Shown one piece after another: positions 18,495-26,441 of a stretch of DNA of 64,000 nt (positions are counted from its first letter, which is position 1; each line of letters begins with the position of its first letter). The stretch is taken from positions 39,697 through 103,696 of the forward strand of contig NZ_FZOW01000018.1 of the NCBI RefSeq assembly GCF_900188125.1, written 5' to 3'. Below the pieces are notes generated by a model. It was not told the DNA's origin and ran no database searches. It was given only the letters and a program-made list of their open reading frames with translations. The position numbers and the translations under genes were made by a program. The stretch comes from Rhodococcoides kyotonense. GTDB lineage: Bacteria; Actinomycetota; Actinomycetes; Mycobacteriales; Mycobacteriaceae.

Positions 18495-20270
18495 TCAGAA
18501 CCAGTCGGGACTCATGTCGAGCGTCGTGTGGTCAAGGGATGCAAGCAGATCCAGCTGCGGTCCGACTTTGGGAAGTTCGTAGCGGAAGAAGTACTGCGCC
18601 GCCTGCCTCTTGCCGTCGTAGAAGTTCCCGGTCTTGTCGCCGACCGCGACGAGCTGCTCGAGCCACATCCACGCGATGACGACGTGACCCACCGCTTCCA
18701 AGTACACCGTCGAATTGGCCAGCGCCACAGCGGGATCACCCGTCGACCACAGCGCGGCGGTCACTTCTCCGACGCGGCGCGTCGCGGCATCCACCAGGTC
18801 GGCGAACTCTCCGGCACCCGCGCCACGAGCCGCATCGACCGTGGCCGAGATCTTCGAGACGAGCAACACCAAGCCCGCGCCGTTCTGCATCGTCACCTTG
18901 CGACCCAGCAGGTCCAGACCTTGAATCCCGTGCGTGCCTTCGTGAATGGGGTTCAGTCGGTTGTCGCGGTAATACTGCTCGACGTCGTAATCCCTGGTGT
19001 ATCCGTAGCCGCCGTGGACCTGTATCGCGAGGCTGTTCGCCTCCAGACACCACTGCGACGGCCAGCTCTTCGCGATCGGCGTCAGCACGTCCAGCAGGAG
19101 TGTGGATTCGGTCCGGACAGCATCGTCGTCCGTGGTGTCCTGCTCGTCGACGAGTCGCGAGCAGTACAGCCCCAGCGCGAGGGCACCTTCGACGTACGAC
19201 TTCTGAGCCAGCAACATGCGTCTTACGTCGGCATGTTCGATCAGCGCAACGGGTTGCGCGAGCGAATCTTTCGCGCCCAGCGCACGACCCTGGGTGCGCA
19301 CCTTGGCGTACTCCACCGACTTGCGGTACCCGACGTATCCCAACGCGATCGCCAGGAAGCCGACGCCGATCCGCGCCTCGTTCATCATGTGGAACATGTA
19401 GGTCAGCCCGCGGTGCTCTTCACCGACGAGAAATCCGATTGCTCCGGATTCCCCACTCGGCGAGTGGGTTCCGTCCCCGAACGCCAGCAGCGTGTTGGTG
19501 GTACCGCGGTTGCCCATCTTGTGATTGAGCCCGACGAGCGCCACGTCGTTGCGGGTACCGTCGGGCAGGAACTTCGGCACGATGAACAGCGATATTCCTT
19601 TGACGCCCGCGCCGCCGCCCGCGACCTTGGCGAGCACGAGGTGGACGATGTTCTCGGTCAGCTCGTGATCACCTGCCGAGATCCACATCTTGGTACCGGT
19701 CAGTCGGTAGCTGCCATCGTCCTGCTTCTCGGCGCGCGTCGTGATGTCGGCGAGCGACGACCCGGCCTGCGGCTCCGACAGACACATCGTGCCGAAGTAT
19801 CTGCCTTCCAACATCGGTCGTACGTAGTCGTCGATCTGCGACGAGGTTCCATAGGTCGCGATCAGATTCGCATTCGCGACGGTCAGGAACGGGTACGACG
19901 ACGTCGACGCGTTCGCGGCCTGGAACCACGCCATCGCAGCTCGGGCTACCGTCGTCGGCAACTGCATTCCGCCGACGCTCTCGTCGAACTGGCTCGCGAT
20001 CAGACCCGCCGCGGAGTACGCGTCGAGTGCGGTCTTGACGTCGTCGATCATCTCGACGGTTCCGTCGGGACGCATCGTCGGCTCGTGCGCGTCGGACTTC
20101 TTGTTGTGCGGCTCGAAGTGCTTGTGCGCCAAGTCGGCGCACAGGTCCATCACTGCGTCGAACGTCTCGCGCGAGTGTTCGGCGAATCGTTTCCTGGTCA
20201 GCAGGGATTCGACGTCGAGCCATTCGTACAGCAGAAAGTCGAGGTCGCGTCGGGACAGCACATCGGTCAT
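18495..20270 (-). CDS. Large acyl-CoA dehydrogenase (C-terminally extended)
   Basis: A 591-residue FAD-dependent acyl-CoA dehydrogenase of the longer class with an extra C-terminal helical domain. MCLSEPQAGSSLADITTRA and TGTKMWISAGDHEL mark the flavin/substrate region. The MFHMMNEARIGVGFLAIALGY helix and QVHGGYGYTRDYDVEQYYRDNRLNPIHEGTHGIQ with the GYGYTRD-type signature follow. The C-terminal domain (from about residue 460) is typical of acyl-CoA dehydrogenase C proteins. Its start overlaps the TetR gene stop by four bases, so the two are cotranslated and the regulator is likely to control it. The fatty-acyl substrate is unknown. Confidence 0.92.
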   Translation of the reverse strand: MTDVLSRRDLDFLLYEWLDVESLLTRKRFAEHSRETFDAVMDLCADLAHKHFEPHNKKSDAHEPTMRPDGTVEMIDDVKTALDAYSAAGLIASQFDESVGGMQLPTTVARAAMAWFQAANASTSSYPFLTVANANLIATYGTSSQIDDYVRPMLEGRYFGTMCLSEPQAGSSLADITTRAEKQDDGSYRLTGTKMWISAGDHELTENIVHLVLAKVAGGGAGVKGISLFIVPKFLPDGTRNDVALVGLNHKMGNRGTTNTLLAFGDGTHSPSGESGAIGFLVGEEHRGLTYMFHMMNEARIGVGFLAIALGYVGYRKSVEYAKVRTQGRALGAKDSLAQPVALIEHADVRRMLLAQKSYVEGALALGLYCSRLVDEQDTTDDDAVRTESTLLLDVLTPIAKSWPSQWCLEANSLAIQVHGGYGYTRDYDVEQYYRDNRLNPIHEGTHGIQGLDLLGRKVTMQNGAGLVLLVSKISATVDAARGAGAGEFADLVDAATRRVGEVTAALWSTGDPAVALANSTVYLEAVGHVVIAWMWLEQLVAVGDKTGNFYDGKRQAAQYFFRYELPKVGPQLDLLASLDHTTLDMSPDWF

Positions 20271-20905
20271 GCGCTCCAGTCTCGCGGCTCGCCCGCGGCC
20301 ACCGCAAGGGTACGGTCGAGCGCGTCACTGCTTGCCACGGCAGGCAAGAGCAGTTGCCACATCTCGGTCAGACGCGCATACAGGTCGGTGCGGCCGTGCA
20401 GCACCTCCGACAACGTCTGCACTCCGGTGAACGCACCGACGACGAACGTAGCGAGGACCTTCGGATCGACACCGTCGGCGAGGTCTCCTTCTGCTGCGGC
20501 GCGAGCGGCGAGCTCACCGACCTGTTCGATCCACTCGACGTACGGCCGCTGCACCGGCGGCTGGATGCTGCCTATGTCCAGCGTCAACCGCATCCCGCCG
20601 CGGGCGACGGGGTCGGAGACGAGCTGACGCGCCAATTCCTTGCTGGCGAGGATCAGCGCGTCCAGTGCGGTGGGAACATGCTCGACGACAGCGCGCAGAC
20701 CGTCCATCGCCAACTGATGCTGAGCGTCGATCACCGCATTGGCGAGATCCTCCTTCGAGGAGAAGTGGAAGTACATCGCCCCTTTGGTGACCCCGGCGTG
20801 CGACAGAATGGTCGATAGACTCGCCGTCCCGTACCCGTACTTCTCGAAACTGACCGCTGCCCCCACCAGCACGGCCTGGCGAGTGTTTTCAGCACGCTCC
20901 TGCAT
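20267..20905 (-). CDS. TetR-family regulator, gamma-butyrolactone-receptor (ScbR) type
   Basis: A 212-residue TetR regulator. The N-terminal helix-turn-helix (SFEKYGYGTASLSTILSHAGVTKGAMYFHFSSKEDLANAVI) is very close to ScbR/ArpA-type autoregulator receptors, including KGAMYFHF. The C-terminal domain contains the PPVQRPYVEWIEQV segment of that group. The ATG at 20903-20905 has AAGGAG upstream. It overlaps the acyl-CoA dehydrogenase by four bases. Inverted repeats upstream are candidate autoregulatory sites. Members of this group bind small acylated signals; here the ligand could also be an acyl-CoA linked to the adjacent enzyme. Confidence 0.85.
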   Translation of the reverse strand: MQERAENTRQAVLVGAAVSFEKYGYGTASLSTILSHAGVTKGAMYFHFSSKEDLANAVIDAQHQLAMDGLRAVVEHVPTALDALILASKELARQLVSDPVARGGMRLTLDIGSIQPPVQRPYVEWIEQVGELAARAAAEGDLADGVDPKVLATFVVGAFTGVQTLSEVLHGRTDLYARLTEMWQLLLPAVASSDALDRTLAVAAGEPRDWSA

Positions 20906-20971
20906 GAACCCCGACCACTCCTTGCGCGCTTTCGACGATGCCCGACGACTTCCGTGTGTGATGCACGGATC

Positions 20972-21009
20972 AACCATAGTGGTTCCAGTGTCAGTTGTTC
21001 GAATGACAC
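20972..21009. promoter_or_regulatory. Two inverted repeats, candidate TetR operators
   Basis: AACCA-TAG-TGGTT (20972-20984) and GTGTCA-10 bases-TGACAC (20988-21009, with TTCGAA inside the spacer) stand 67 to 104 bases upstream of the regulator start. Their position and symmetry fit autoregulation by the TetR protein. Confidence 0.5.
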
Positions 21010-21032
21010 GGGCTGGAAAAGTCCGTGGTCAA

Positions 21033-21647
21033 TCAGTGTGAAACAAAGGGTGCAGCCTCAGGCAGTTTCGACGCATCGCCGACGGGCCAGAGGCCTGGAT
21101 CGGCGCCGAGAGCCTGTAGCAGCGGAATCTGATCCGCACACCAGGGCGACACCGCACCACCGTCTGCGACGAAACGAGAGAATTCCGTCCACGGAATCCA
21201 CTGTGCACGGTGCACCTCGTCCGGATTCGGCCGTGGCGCCGGACCGTCGTAAAGGACGCCGAAAACCGGGCAGAGTTCGTTCTCGACGACGCCGTTGTCC
21301 ATGACAGCTCGGTAGCGAAAGTCCGGGAGCAGAAGGAAAATTCCGTCCACGTCGATTCCGAGTTCCTGGGCGAGCCGACGAATCACCGCCTCCCCCAGGT
21401 CTTCTCCGGGACCGGGGTGGCCACAGCAGCTGTTCGTGGTCACCCCGGGCCACGTGTTCTTGTCGCGCGCACGCTCGGTGACGAGCACCTCGCCGTCTCC
21501 GTTGAACACGTAGCACGAGAACGCCAGATGCAGCGGCGTCCGTGTGGTGTGCACCGTCGCCTTGGGATGCGTTCCCACAGCGCGCCCTTCGGAATCGACG
21601 AGCACTACTTCTTCGGTCACACGGGTTTCGGTGGCGGTCACGCACAC
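21033..21647 (-). CDS. idi: Isopentenyl-diphosphate delta-isomerase, type 1
   Basis: A 204-residue Nudix-fold enzyme that interconverts IPP and DMAPP for isoprenoids such as carotenoids, menaquinone and polyprenyl phosphates. The catalytic cysteine is in TWPGVTTNSCCGHPGPGE (about residues 66-83), and the second active-site glutamate is in GVVENELCPVF. HLAFSCYVFNGDGEVLVTERARDK is the conserved start of the fold. Length is normal. No carotenoid gene adjoins it; the TetR gene lies downstream on the same strand but separated by 127 bases. Confidence 0.95.
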   Translation of the reverse strand: MCVTATETRVTEEVVLVDSEGRAVGTHPKATVHTTRTPLHLAFSCYVFNGDGEVLVTERARDKNTWPGVTTNSCCGHPGPGEDLGEAVIRRLAQELGIDVDGIFLLLPDFRYRAVMDNGVVENELCPVFGVLYDGPAPRPNPDEVHRAQWIPWTEFSRFVADGGAVSPWCADQIPLLQALGADPGLWPVGDASKLPEAAPFVSH

Positions 21648-21685
21648 GAGTGTTCCCGAAAAGTCGGCGCACCGAAACCTCGGCC

Positions 21686-22465
21686 CTACAGGATGCGGCT
21701 GAGGAACTGCTGCGTTCGAGGATTGCGCGGGTTGGTGAAGAATTCGTTCGGCGGCGCTTCTTCGACGATCTTGCCGTCGCTCATGAAGACCACACGATCG
21801 GCGGCAGCCCGCGCGAATCCCATCTCGTGACTGACGACGACCATCGTCATCCCCTCGTCGCGCAGTCGAACCATGACATCCAGCACTTCGTTGACCATCT
21901 CGGGGTCGAGTGCCGACGTCGGCTCGTCGAACAGCATGACCTTCGGCTTCATGGCAAGTGCTCGCGCGATGGCGACCCGCTGCTGCTGGCCGCCGGACAG
22001 CTGCGACGGGTAGTTATCCCCTTTGTCCGCAAGGCCGACGAGGTCGAGCAACTCCTGCGCTTCGGCCTGCGCGCGGTCCTTGGGCGTCCCGAGCACGTGG
22101 CGTGGTCCCGACGCGACGTTGTCGATCGCGGTCATCATCGGAAAGAGGTTGAAGCTCTGGAACACCATGCCGGTGTGGTGTCGCTGTTTCGCCAACTGCG
22201 ATTCGGACAGTGGACGTCGTGCGGCGTCGTCGGTGAAACCCATGACCTCACCGCACACGCGCACGGTCCCCGAGTCGATGGTCTCGAGACAGTTCAGCGT
22301 GCGGAGCAACGTACTCTTGCCGCTTCCCGACGGCCCGAGCAGCAGCACCACTTCCCCGCGTCGTACCGAGAAGTCGATACCGTCGAGCACCACGAGATCG
22401 TTGTACGACTTCGTCATGTTGCTCACGTCGACCATCACGTGGTCGACCTTGTCCATCGTGGTCAT
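21686..22465 (-). CDS. Polar amino-acid ABC transporter ATPase
   Basis: A 259-residue ABC ATPase of the PAAT (GlnQ-like) family that powers uptake. Walker A is GPSGSGKST (residues 44-52), the Q-loop is MVFQSFNLFP, the signature is LSGGQQQR, Walker B is VMLFDEPTSALDPE and the switch histidine is in VVSHEMGFA. The ATG overlaps the permease stop by four bases (ATGA). It is the last gene of the transporter operon whose binding protein and permease lie just upstream; shared promoter elements link it to the LacI-controlled catabolic genes. Confidence 0.93.
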   Translation of the reverse strand: MTTMDKVDHVMVDVSNMTKSYNDLVVLDGIDFSVRRGEVVLLLGPSGSGKSTLLRTLNCLETIDSGTVRVCGEVMGFTDDAARRPLSESQLAKQRHHTGMVFQSFNLFPMMTAIDNVASGPRHVLGTPKDRAQAEAQELLDLVGLADKGDNYPSQLSGGQQQRVAIARALAMKPKVMLFDEPTSALDPEMVNEVLDVMVRLRDEGMTMVVVSHEMGFARAAADRVVFMSDGKIVEEAPPNEFFTNPRNPRTQQFLSRIL

Positions 22466-23199
22466 CGGTTCACCGCCTCCGCCTCTACTGCACTGTCTTC
22501 CAATGCTTTTCGGTCGACGCCTTTGCGTCGATAGTTCCGGTCGTACCCGCGGCCGACCCGGGCCTCCAACATCTTCTGGATCAGACCCCACAGCGTCGTC
22601 AACACGAGGAAGTACAACGCGGCCGCGCACAGACCTTCGAGGACTCGGAAGTTCACCTGAACGAGGAACTGCGTGCGCCGCAACAACTCCTGGACCGAGA
22701 TCACCGACACGAGCGTCGTGGTCTTGAGCAGTCCGTTGAAACTGTTTCCGAGCGGCGGGATCATCACACGCATCGCCTGCGGAAGCACGACGACGCGAAA
22801 CACCTTGGCCGGCGACATTCCCAGCGCGCGGGCCGCTTCCGTCTGGCCCGCGGGAACCGACATCAACCCGGATCGGACGATCTCGGACAGGTACGCCGCC
22901 TCGTTGAGCACGAGGCCGAGCAGAGCCGCCTCGATGACGCCCAACTTGATTCCGACCTGCGGCAGGCCGGTGTAGATGATGACGAGCTGAACGAGCAACG
23001 GCGTTCCGCGCATGAGCCACACGTAGAACCCTGCGACGGCACGGAACGGCGCGAAGCGCGACGACCGTGCGGCCGCGACGACAACAGCGAGAATCAGGCC
23101 GAGCACCATCGACACGACGGTGAGCCAGATCGTGACCCAAGCGCCTTCCAGGAGCTGTCTACTCGTCAGGATGGAGAAGAATGCGTCCCACGACCACAT
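22462..23199 (-). CDS. Polar amino-acid ABC transporter permease
   Basis: A 245-residue membrane permease of the HisMQ/GlnP type. About five hydrophobic segments are visible, starting with WVTIWLTVVSMVLGLILAVVVA. The cytoplasmic EAA-type loop SGLMSVPAGQTEAARALGMSPAKVF couples it to the ATPase, and WLMRGTPLLVQLVIIYTGLP is a family hallmark. A single permease suggests it works as a homodimer. A charged C-terminal tail follows the last segment. It sits between the binding-protein and ATPase genes. Confidence 0.93.
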   Translation of the reverse strand: MWSWDAFFSILTSRQLLEGAWVTIWLTVVSMVLGLILAVVVAAARSSRFAPFRAVAGFYVWLMRGTPLLVQLVIIYTGLPQVGIKLGVIEAALLGLVLNEAAYLSEIVRSGLMSVPAGQTEAARALGMSPAKVFRVVVLPQAMRVMIPPLGNSFNGLLKTTTLVSVISVQELLRRTQFLVQVNFRVLEGLCAAALYFLVLTTLWGLIQKMLEARVGRGYDRNYRRKGVDRKALEDSAVEAEAVNR

Positions 23200-23226
23200 C
23201 GGGAATGCCTTTCTATCGGTGGTGGA

Positions 23227-24087
23227 TCAGCTGTCCAGCGGCCCGGTGCTGACTTCGATGGCACCGTCGTAGCCGGTGACGTCGTACTCGGCGAACAGGT
23301 CGGGGAGGTAGCCGTCGGCGCGCATCTCGTCGAGCACTCGCGCGACCTCGCCCGCGGACTTGCTGTCCTTCGCGAAGCCCATGGCAAGGGGCGCCTCGTT
23401 GATGCCGCCCACCGCGGTCTCGAATCGGCCGTCGGACTGGTAGAACGACGTCACGGACTCGACGATGGACGTGCCGTCCAGCTGGCCCGCGGACAGTGCC
23501 TGGTACGCGTCGGCGTTGGTCTTGAACGTCTGCACGGTCATCGCGGGCTTGCCGTCCGCCACGAACTGCTCCGACAGCGCGGTCAGAGTGTCGAACTCGT
23601 ATCCGGGAGCCTCCACGCCGATCGTCTTGCCCGCGAGGTCGTCCACGCTCGAGATGTTCTCGGGATTGCCCGACGGCACCGAGATCGACACTGCCTGCAC
23701 CTCGTACGGAACCAGATCGATGGTCTCGGCACGTGCCGGTGTGTAGAACATTCCGGTGTCGATCATGTCCCAGCGGCCGCTCTGCACGCCCGGGATCTGG
23801 GCGTCGAACTCGATGTTCACGAAATTCGGCGTGAGGCACAGCCGTTTCGCGATTTCCTTGCCCAAGTCGACTCGCATACCGATGACCTCACCGTTCGGGT
23901 CGACGTACTGCATCGGGGGCAGCGTGGCATTGGTCGCCATCGTCAGCACGCCTTCCTCTGCGAGATCCTCGGCGCCGAGCGTGGGCGTGCAGTCCACCGG
24001 GGCGGCGCTGTCGTCGGACGAGGAGCTACAGCCTGCGGCGGCGGCAGCGACGACGAGCGCCGCGGCGATGACCGTTGTCTTACGCAT
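23227..24087 (-). CDS. Amino-acid-type ABC transporter substrate-binding lipoprotein
   Basis: A 286-residue extracellular solute-binding protein of family 3. The signal peptide ends in a lipobox (AAAAGC, lipidated Cys20), followed by a serine-rich linker. The binding domain shows VLTMATNATLPPMQYVDPNGEVIGMRVDLGKEIAKRL near residues 47-83 and GKTIGVEAPGYE. It captures the substrate outside the membrane for the permease encoded downstream. Family 3 proteins usually bind polar amino acids or small cyclic compounds such as opines or ectoine; which one applies here cannot be read. Confidence 0.93.
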   Translation of the reverse strand: MRKTTVIAAALVVAAAAAGCSSSSDDSAAPVDCTPTLGAEDLAEEGVLTMATNATLPPMQYVDPNGEVIGMRVDLGKEIAKRLCLTPNFVNIEFDAQIPGVQSGRWDMIDTGMFYTPARAETIDLVPYEVQAVSISVPSGNPENISSVDDLAGKTIGVEAPGYEFDTLTALSEQFVADGKPAMTVQTFKTNADAYQALSAGQLDGTSIVESVTSFYQSDGRFETAVGGINEAPLAMGFAKDSKSAGEVARVLDEMRADGYLPDLFAEYDVTGYDGAIEVSTGPLDS

Positions 24088-24114
24088 GTGGTGAACCTTT
24101 CGAGGGACTGCGAT

Positions 24115-24127
24115 GTAGTCGAACTAC
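24115..24127. promoter_or_regulatory. Inverted repeat near the transporter start
   Basis: GTAGT-CGA-ACTAC is a perfect inverted repeat 28 to 40 bases before the binding-protein start. Twelve of its bases (GTAGTCGAACTA) recur exactly at 7017-7028 in the promoter of the unrelated dehydrogenase operon. It may be a regulator site or a promoter-proximal sequence. Confidence 0.35.
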
Positions 24128-24177
24128 GCTGCAGTAGAGGATGTTCGAGCGAATCGACATCGAGATGTCTTCATCGA

Positions 24178-24193
24178 TGGGATCGATTGCATA
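24178..24193. promoter_or_regulatory. Probable LacI operator upstream of the transporter operon
   Basis: TGGGATCGATTGCATA occurs here and, as an exact reverse complement, at 25393-25408 upstream of the divergent catabolic operon. Its core is an imperfect palindrome centred on CG (TGcaATCGATccCA), as expected for a LacI-family protein, and the LacI gene lies between the two copies. Basis: direct comparison of the two sites. Confidence 0.72.
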
Positions 24194-24260
24194 AAGCGTC
24201 GCAGACTGATTCGCGGCCGTCAACGTGGTTAACACGCCCGAAATCGACGACACCAACTGT

Positions 24261-25286
24261 TTACTCGCCGAACCTTCGAGAACGTAGATCCTGGCACGAT
24301 TCGCGCTCGACGAGCCGAGCACCGATTCGATACGTCCGCCCGTCCGGCGCCGCCGAGTCCTTGATCTGTTGGAAAAGCAGGTCCATCGCGACGTTGGCCA
24401 GCTGTGCAGCCCCGTTGTCGACGACGGTGACGGGTGGTTGCCACATCTTCAGCCAGGGCATGTCCTCGTGGCACACGAGCGACAGCGATCCGGGAATCGA
24501 CACACCTCGGGCCGACAACGTGGGTAGGACCCCGAACACCGCTTCGTGGTTCGCGGCATACAGAGCAGTCATCGGCTCCTCGTCGTCGAGCAGCGAATCG
24601 ACGGCCTCGGCGCCGAATTCCGTCGTGAACGGTCCTTGCCGGACCAACCGCTCGTCGAACTCGACTCCTGCCTCGCTCAGAGCACGGCGATAGCCGTCGA
24701 AGCGCTCGCGACCGGACGTCGCGTCGGCAGATCCACCGAGGTAGCCGATCCTGGTATGCCCCAGCGACAGCAGGTGCTCGGTGGCGTCCTTCGCCCCGTC
24801 CATATCGTCGGCCAGCACCGTCGGCGCCTCGCTGCCCCGCACCGATCGAATGAGGTTGACGACGGCACGGCCCGCAGACAGCAGCGCGTTCGACGCGTCG
24901 GCGCTGCGTCCACTGCCGATGACGATCGTGCCGTCGACGCCGTGCTCGTCGAGCATGGCCAACACGTCGTTCTCCTTCTCCGGGTCGGCGTCCGTGATGC
25001 ACAGCAGCACCTGGAACCCATCCGCCGACGCACGCTTCTGCACGACTTCGGCGACCGTGTGAAACGTCGCGTTGATCAGGTTGTTCATCACGAGCCCGAT
25101 CAGGTGCGACCGATTCGATCGCAACGCACTCGCTGCACGGTTCGGCCGATATCCGAGGGCGCGAGCAGCGTGCTGCACCGCCGCGCGGGTCTCGGGGGAA
25201 ATCAACGTCGATCCGCTGAGTGCACGCGATGCCGTACTCCGCGACACACCCGCGGCCTCTGCGACGTCGATCAAGGTGACTGTCAT
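24261..25286 (-). CDS. LacI-family regulator of the transporter/hydantoinase cluster
   Basis: A 341-residue LacI/GalR regulator. The helix-turn-helix is VTLIDVAEAAGVSRSTASRALSGS (residues about 2-25), with the hinge at GYRPNRAASALRSN. The ligand domain is typical, ending with LVCHEDMPWLKMWQPPVTVVDNGA. It is divergent from the lyase-oxidoreductase-hydantoinase operon and lies upstream of the ABC transporter on the same strand. The paired 16-base sites on either side are its likely operators. The effector is presumably the imported substrate or an early intermediate. Confidence 0.92.
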   Translation of the reverse strand: MTVTLIDVAEAAGVSRSTASRALSGSTLISPETRAAVQHAARALGYRPNRAASALRSNRSHLIGLVMNNLINATFHTVAEVVQKRASADGFQVLLCITDADPEKENDVLAMLDEHGVDGTIVIGSGRSADASNALLSAGRAVVNLIRSVRGSEAPTVLADDMDGAKDATEHLLSLGHTRIGYLGGSADATSGRERFDGYRRALSEAGVEFDERLVRQGPFTTEFGAEAVDSLLDDEEPMTALYAANHEAVFGVLPTLSARGVSIPGSLSLVCHEDMPWLKMWQPPVTVVDNGAAQLANVAMDLLFQQIKDSAAPDGRTYRIGARLVERESCQDLRSRRFGE

Positions 25287-25392
25287 CTGCTCCTGCTCGC
25301 TCTCGGACCTGGTTGTCGCATAGCGCTATTCGACAGTGCCTGCGTTACATCTGTGTTTCCGGCTTGACTGTCCGGGCCCACCGACGGCAGTC

Positions 25393-25408
25393 TATGCAAT
25401 CGATCCCA
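25393..25408. promoter_or_regulatory. Probable LacI operator upstream of the catabolic operon
   Basis: TATGCAATCGATCCCA is the exact reverse complement of the 16-base site at 24178-24193. It lies 68 to 83 bases before the first catabolic gene and 12 bases after a TTGACT that could act as a -35 box, a position suited to repression. Confidence 0.72.
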
Positions 25409-25475
25409 CACACGGCGCACCGATTCGCCGCATTCGGATCCCCACATCTCTGCGCACCCGCTCGAAAGGTTCCTC

Positions 25476-26441
25476 ATGAATCGCGATGACGTCGCGTGGT
25501 CCGGTTACTGGCCCGCAGCTCCCACCCCGTTCACAGCCACCGGCGCGTTGGACACCGATGCGCTCGGTTCGCTGATGAACCTCTACGCGGACATGCGCGT
25601 CGACGGGGTACTGATCAACGGCAGCACGGGTGAATGGTTCAGCCAGAGCGACTCGGAACGACGGACGGCCACCGAGGTAGCGGTCGACGCGGTCGCGGGG
25701 CGCTTTCCCGTCGTCATCGGCGTCAGCGCGTATACGCCTGCCGAATCGTCGTCGCTGGCGAAGCACGCCGAATCTGCAGGCGCCGACGGCATTCTCGCCA
25801 CTCCCCCGCCCTACGTCCACCCGAGCCCCGACGAGATCGTCTCGTACTACGAGAGTGTCGTCTCCGCGACGTCGCTGCCGTTCATGGTCTACAACTGGCC
25901 GCGCGGTGTGGCCGTCGACATGGGATCGACGCCCGGTCTGTTCTCACGTCTGGCCGACATCGACAACGTCGTCGCCATCAAGGACAGCACGGGAGACTGG
26001 TTGAAGATGCTCGACACCGTCGAAGCGGTATCCGAGCGTGTCCGGGTGTTCGGGAGCTTCCTGCATCGACGCGGCCTCGCGACACTGCTGGATCTCGGTG
26101 GCGACGGCAACATCGACGGCGGTGGCGTCGGAGCTCCGTTCGCGGTTCCGTTCTATCGTGCGGTCGCCGAACGTGACGTCGACGCGGCCCGCATGTGGGC
26201 GGACAAGTACCGGGCCTACTCATCTCGGTTGATCAACGGGGACTACAGCGGCGTGTACGCCTCGCCGATACCCCAGCTCAAAGCCGTCATGAACCTGCTA
26301 GGCCAGCCCGGAGGACACGTCCGTTCACCCCTGCTGCCCGTCACCGACGCCTCTACGCTGGCCGCACTGCAGGCCGTCGTCGACGAATCCGGCATCGCGG
26401 AGGCGTCGGCACAGCTGGTCGGTGTCGGCAATGCGCGCTGA
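25476..26441 (+). CDS. Dihydrodipicolinate synthase/N-acetylneuraminate lyase family protein
   Basis: A 321-residue class I aldolase-type TIM barrel. The Schiff-base lysine is Lys169 in VVAIKDSTGD and the proton-relay tyrosine is Tyr139 in FMVYNWPRG; GSTGEWFSQ near residue 49 corresponds to the carboxylate-binding GTTGE loop. Family members include DapA, NanA, KdgA and the pyrroline-4-hydroxy-2-carboxylate deaminase of hydroxyproline degradation. It is clearly not the housekeeping DapA, which is at 54438. It starts the LacI-controlled operon with an AAAGG ribosome-binding site and overlaps the next gene. It probably cleaves, or deaminates and dehydrates, an oxo-acid intermediate. Confidence 0.88.
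   Translation: MNRDDVAWSGYWPAAPTPFTATGALDTDALGSLMNLYADMRVDGVLINGSTGEWFSQSDSERRTATEVAVDAVAGRFPVVIGVSAYTPAESSSLAKHAESAGADGILATPPPYVHPSPDEIVSYYESVVSATSLPFMVYNWPRGVAVDMGSTPGLFSRLADIDNVVAIKDSTGDWLKMLDTVEAVSERVRVFGSFLHRRGLATLLDLGGDGNIDGGGVGAPFAVPFYRAVAERDVDAARMWADKYRAYSSRLINGDYSGVYASPIPQLKAVMNLLGQPGGHVRSPLLPVTDASTLAALQAVVDESGIAEASAQLVGVGNAR

Noticed and set aside
25476..26441. A second housekeeping dapA
   Set aside because: The active-site Lys and Tyr are kept but the carboxylate loop and context differ, and the true dapA, with E. coli numbering, is at 54438.
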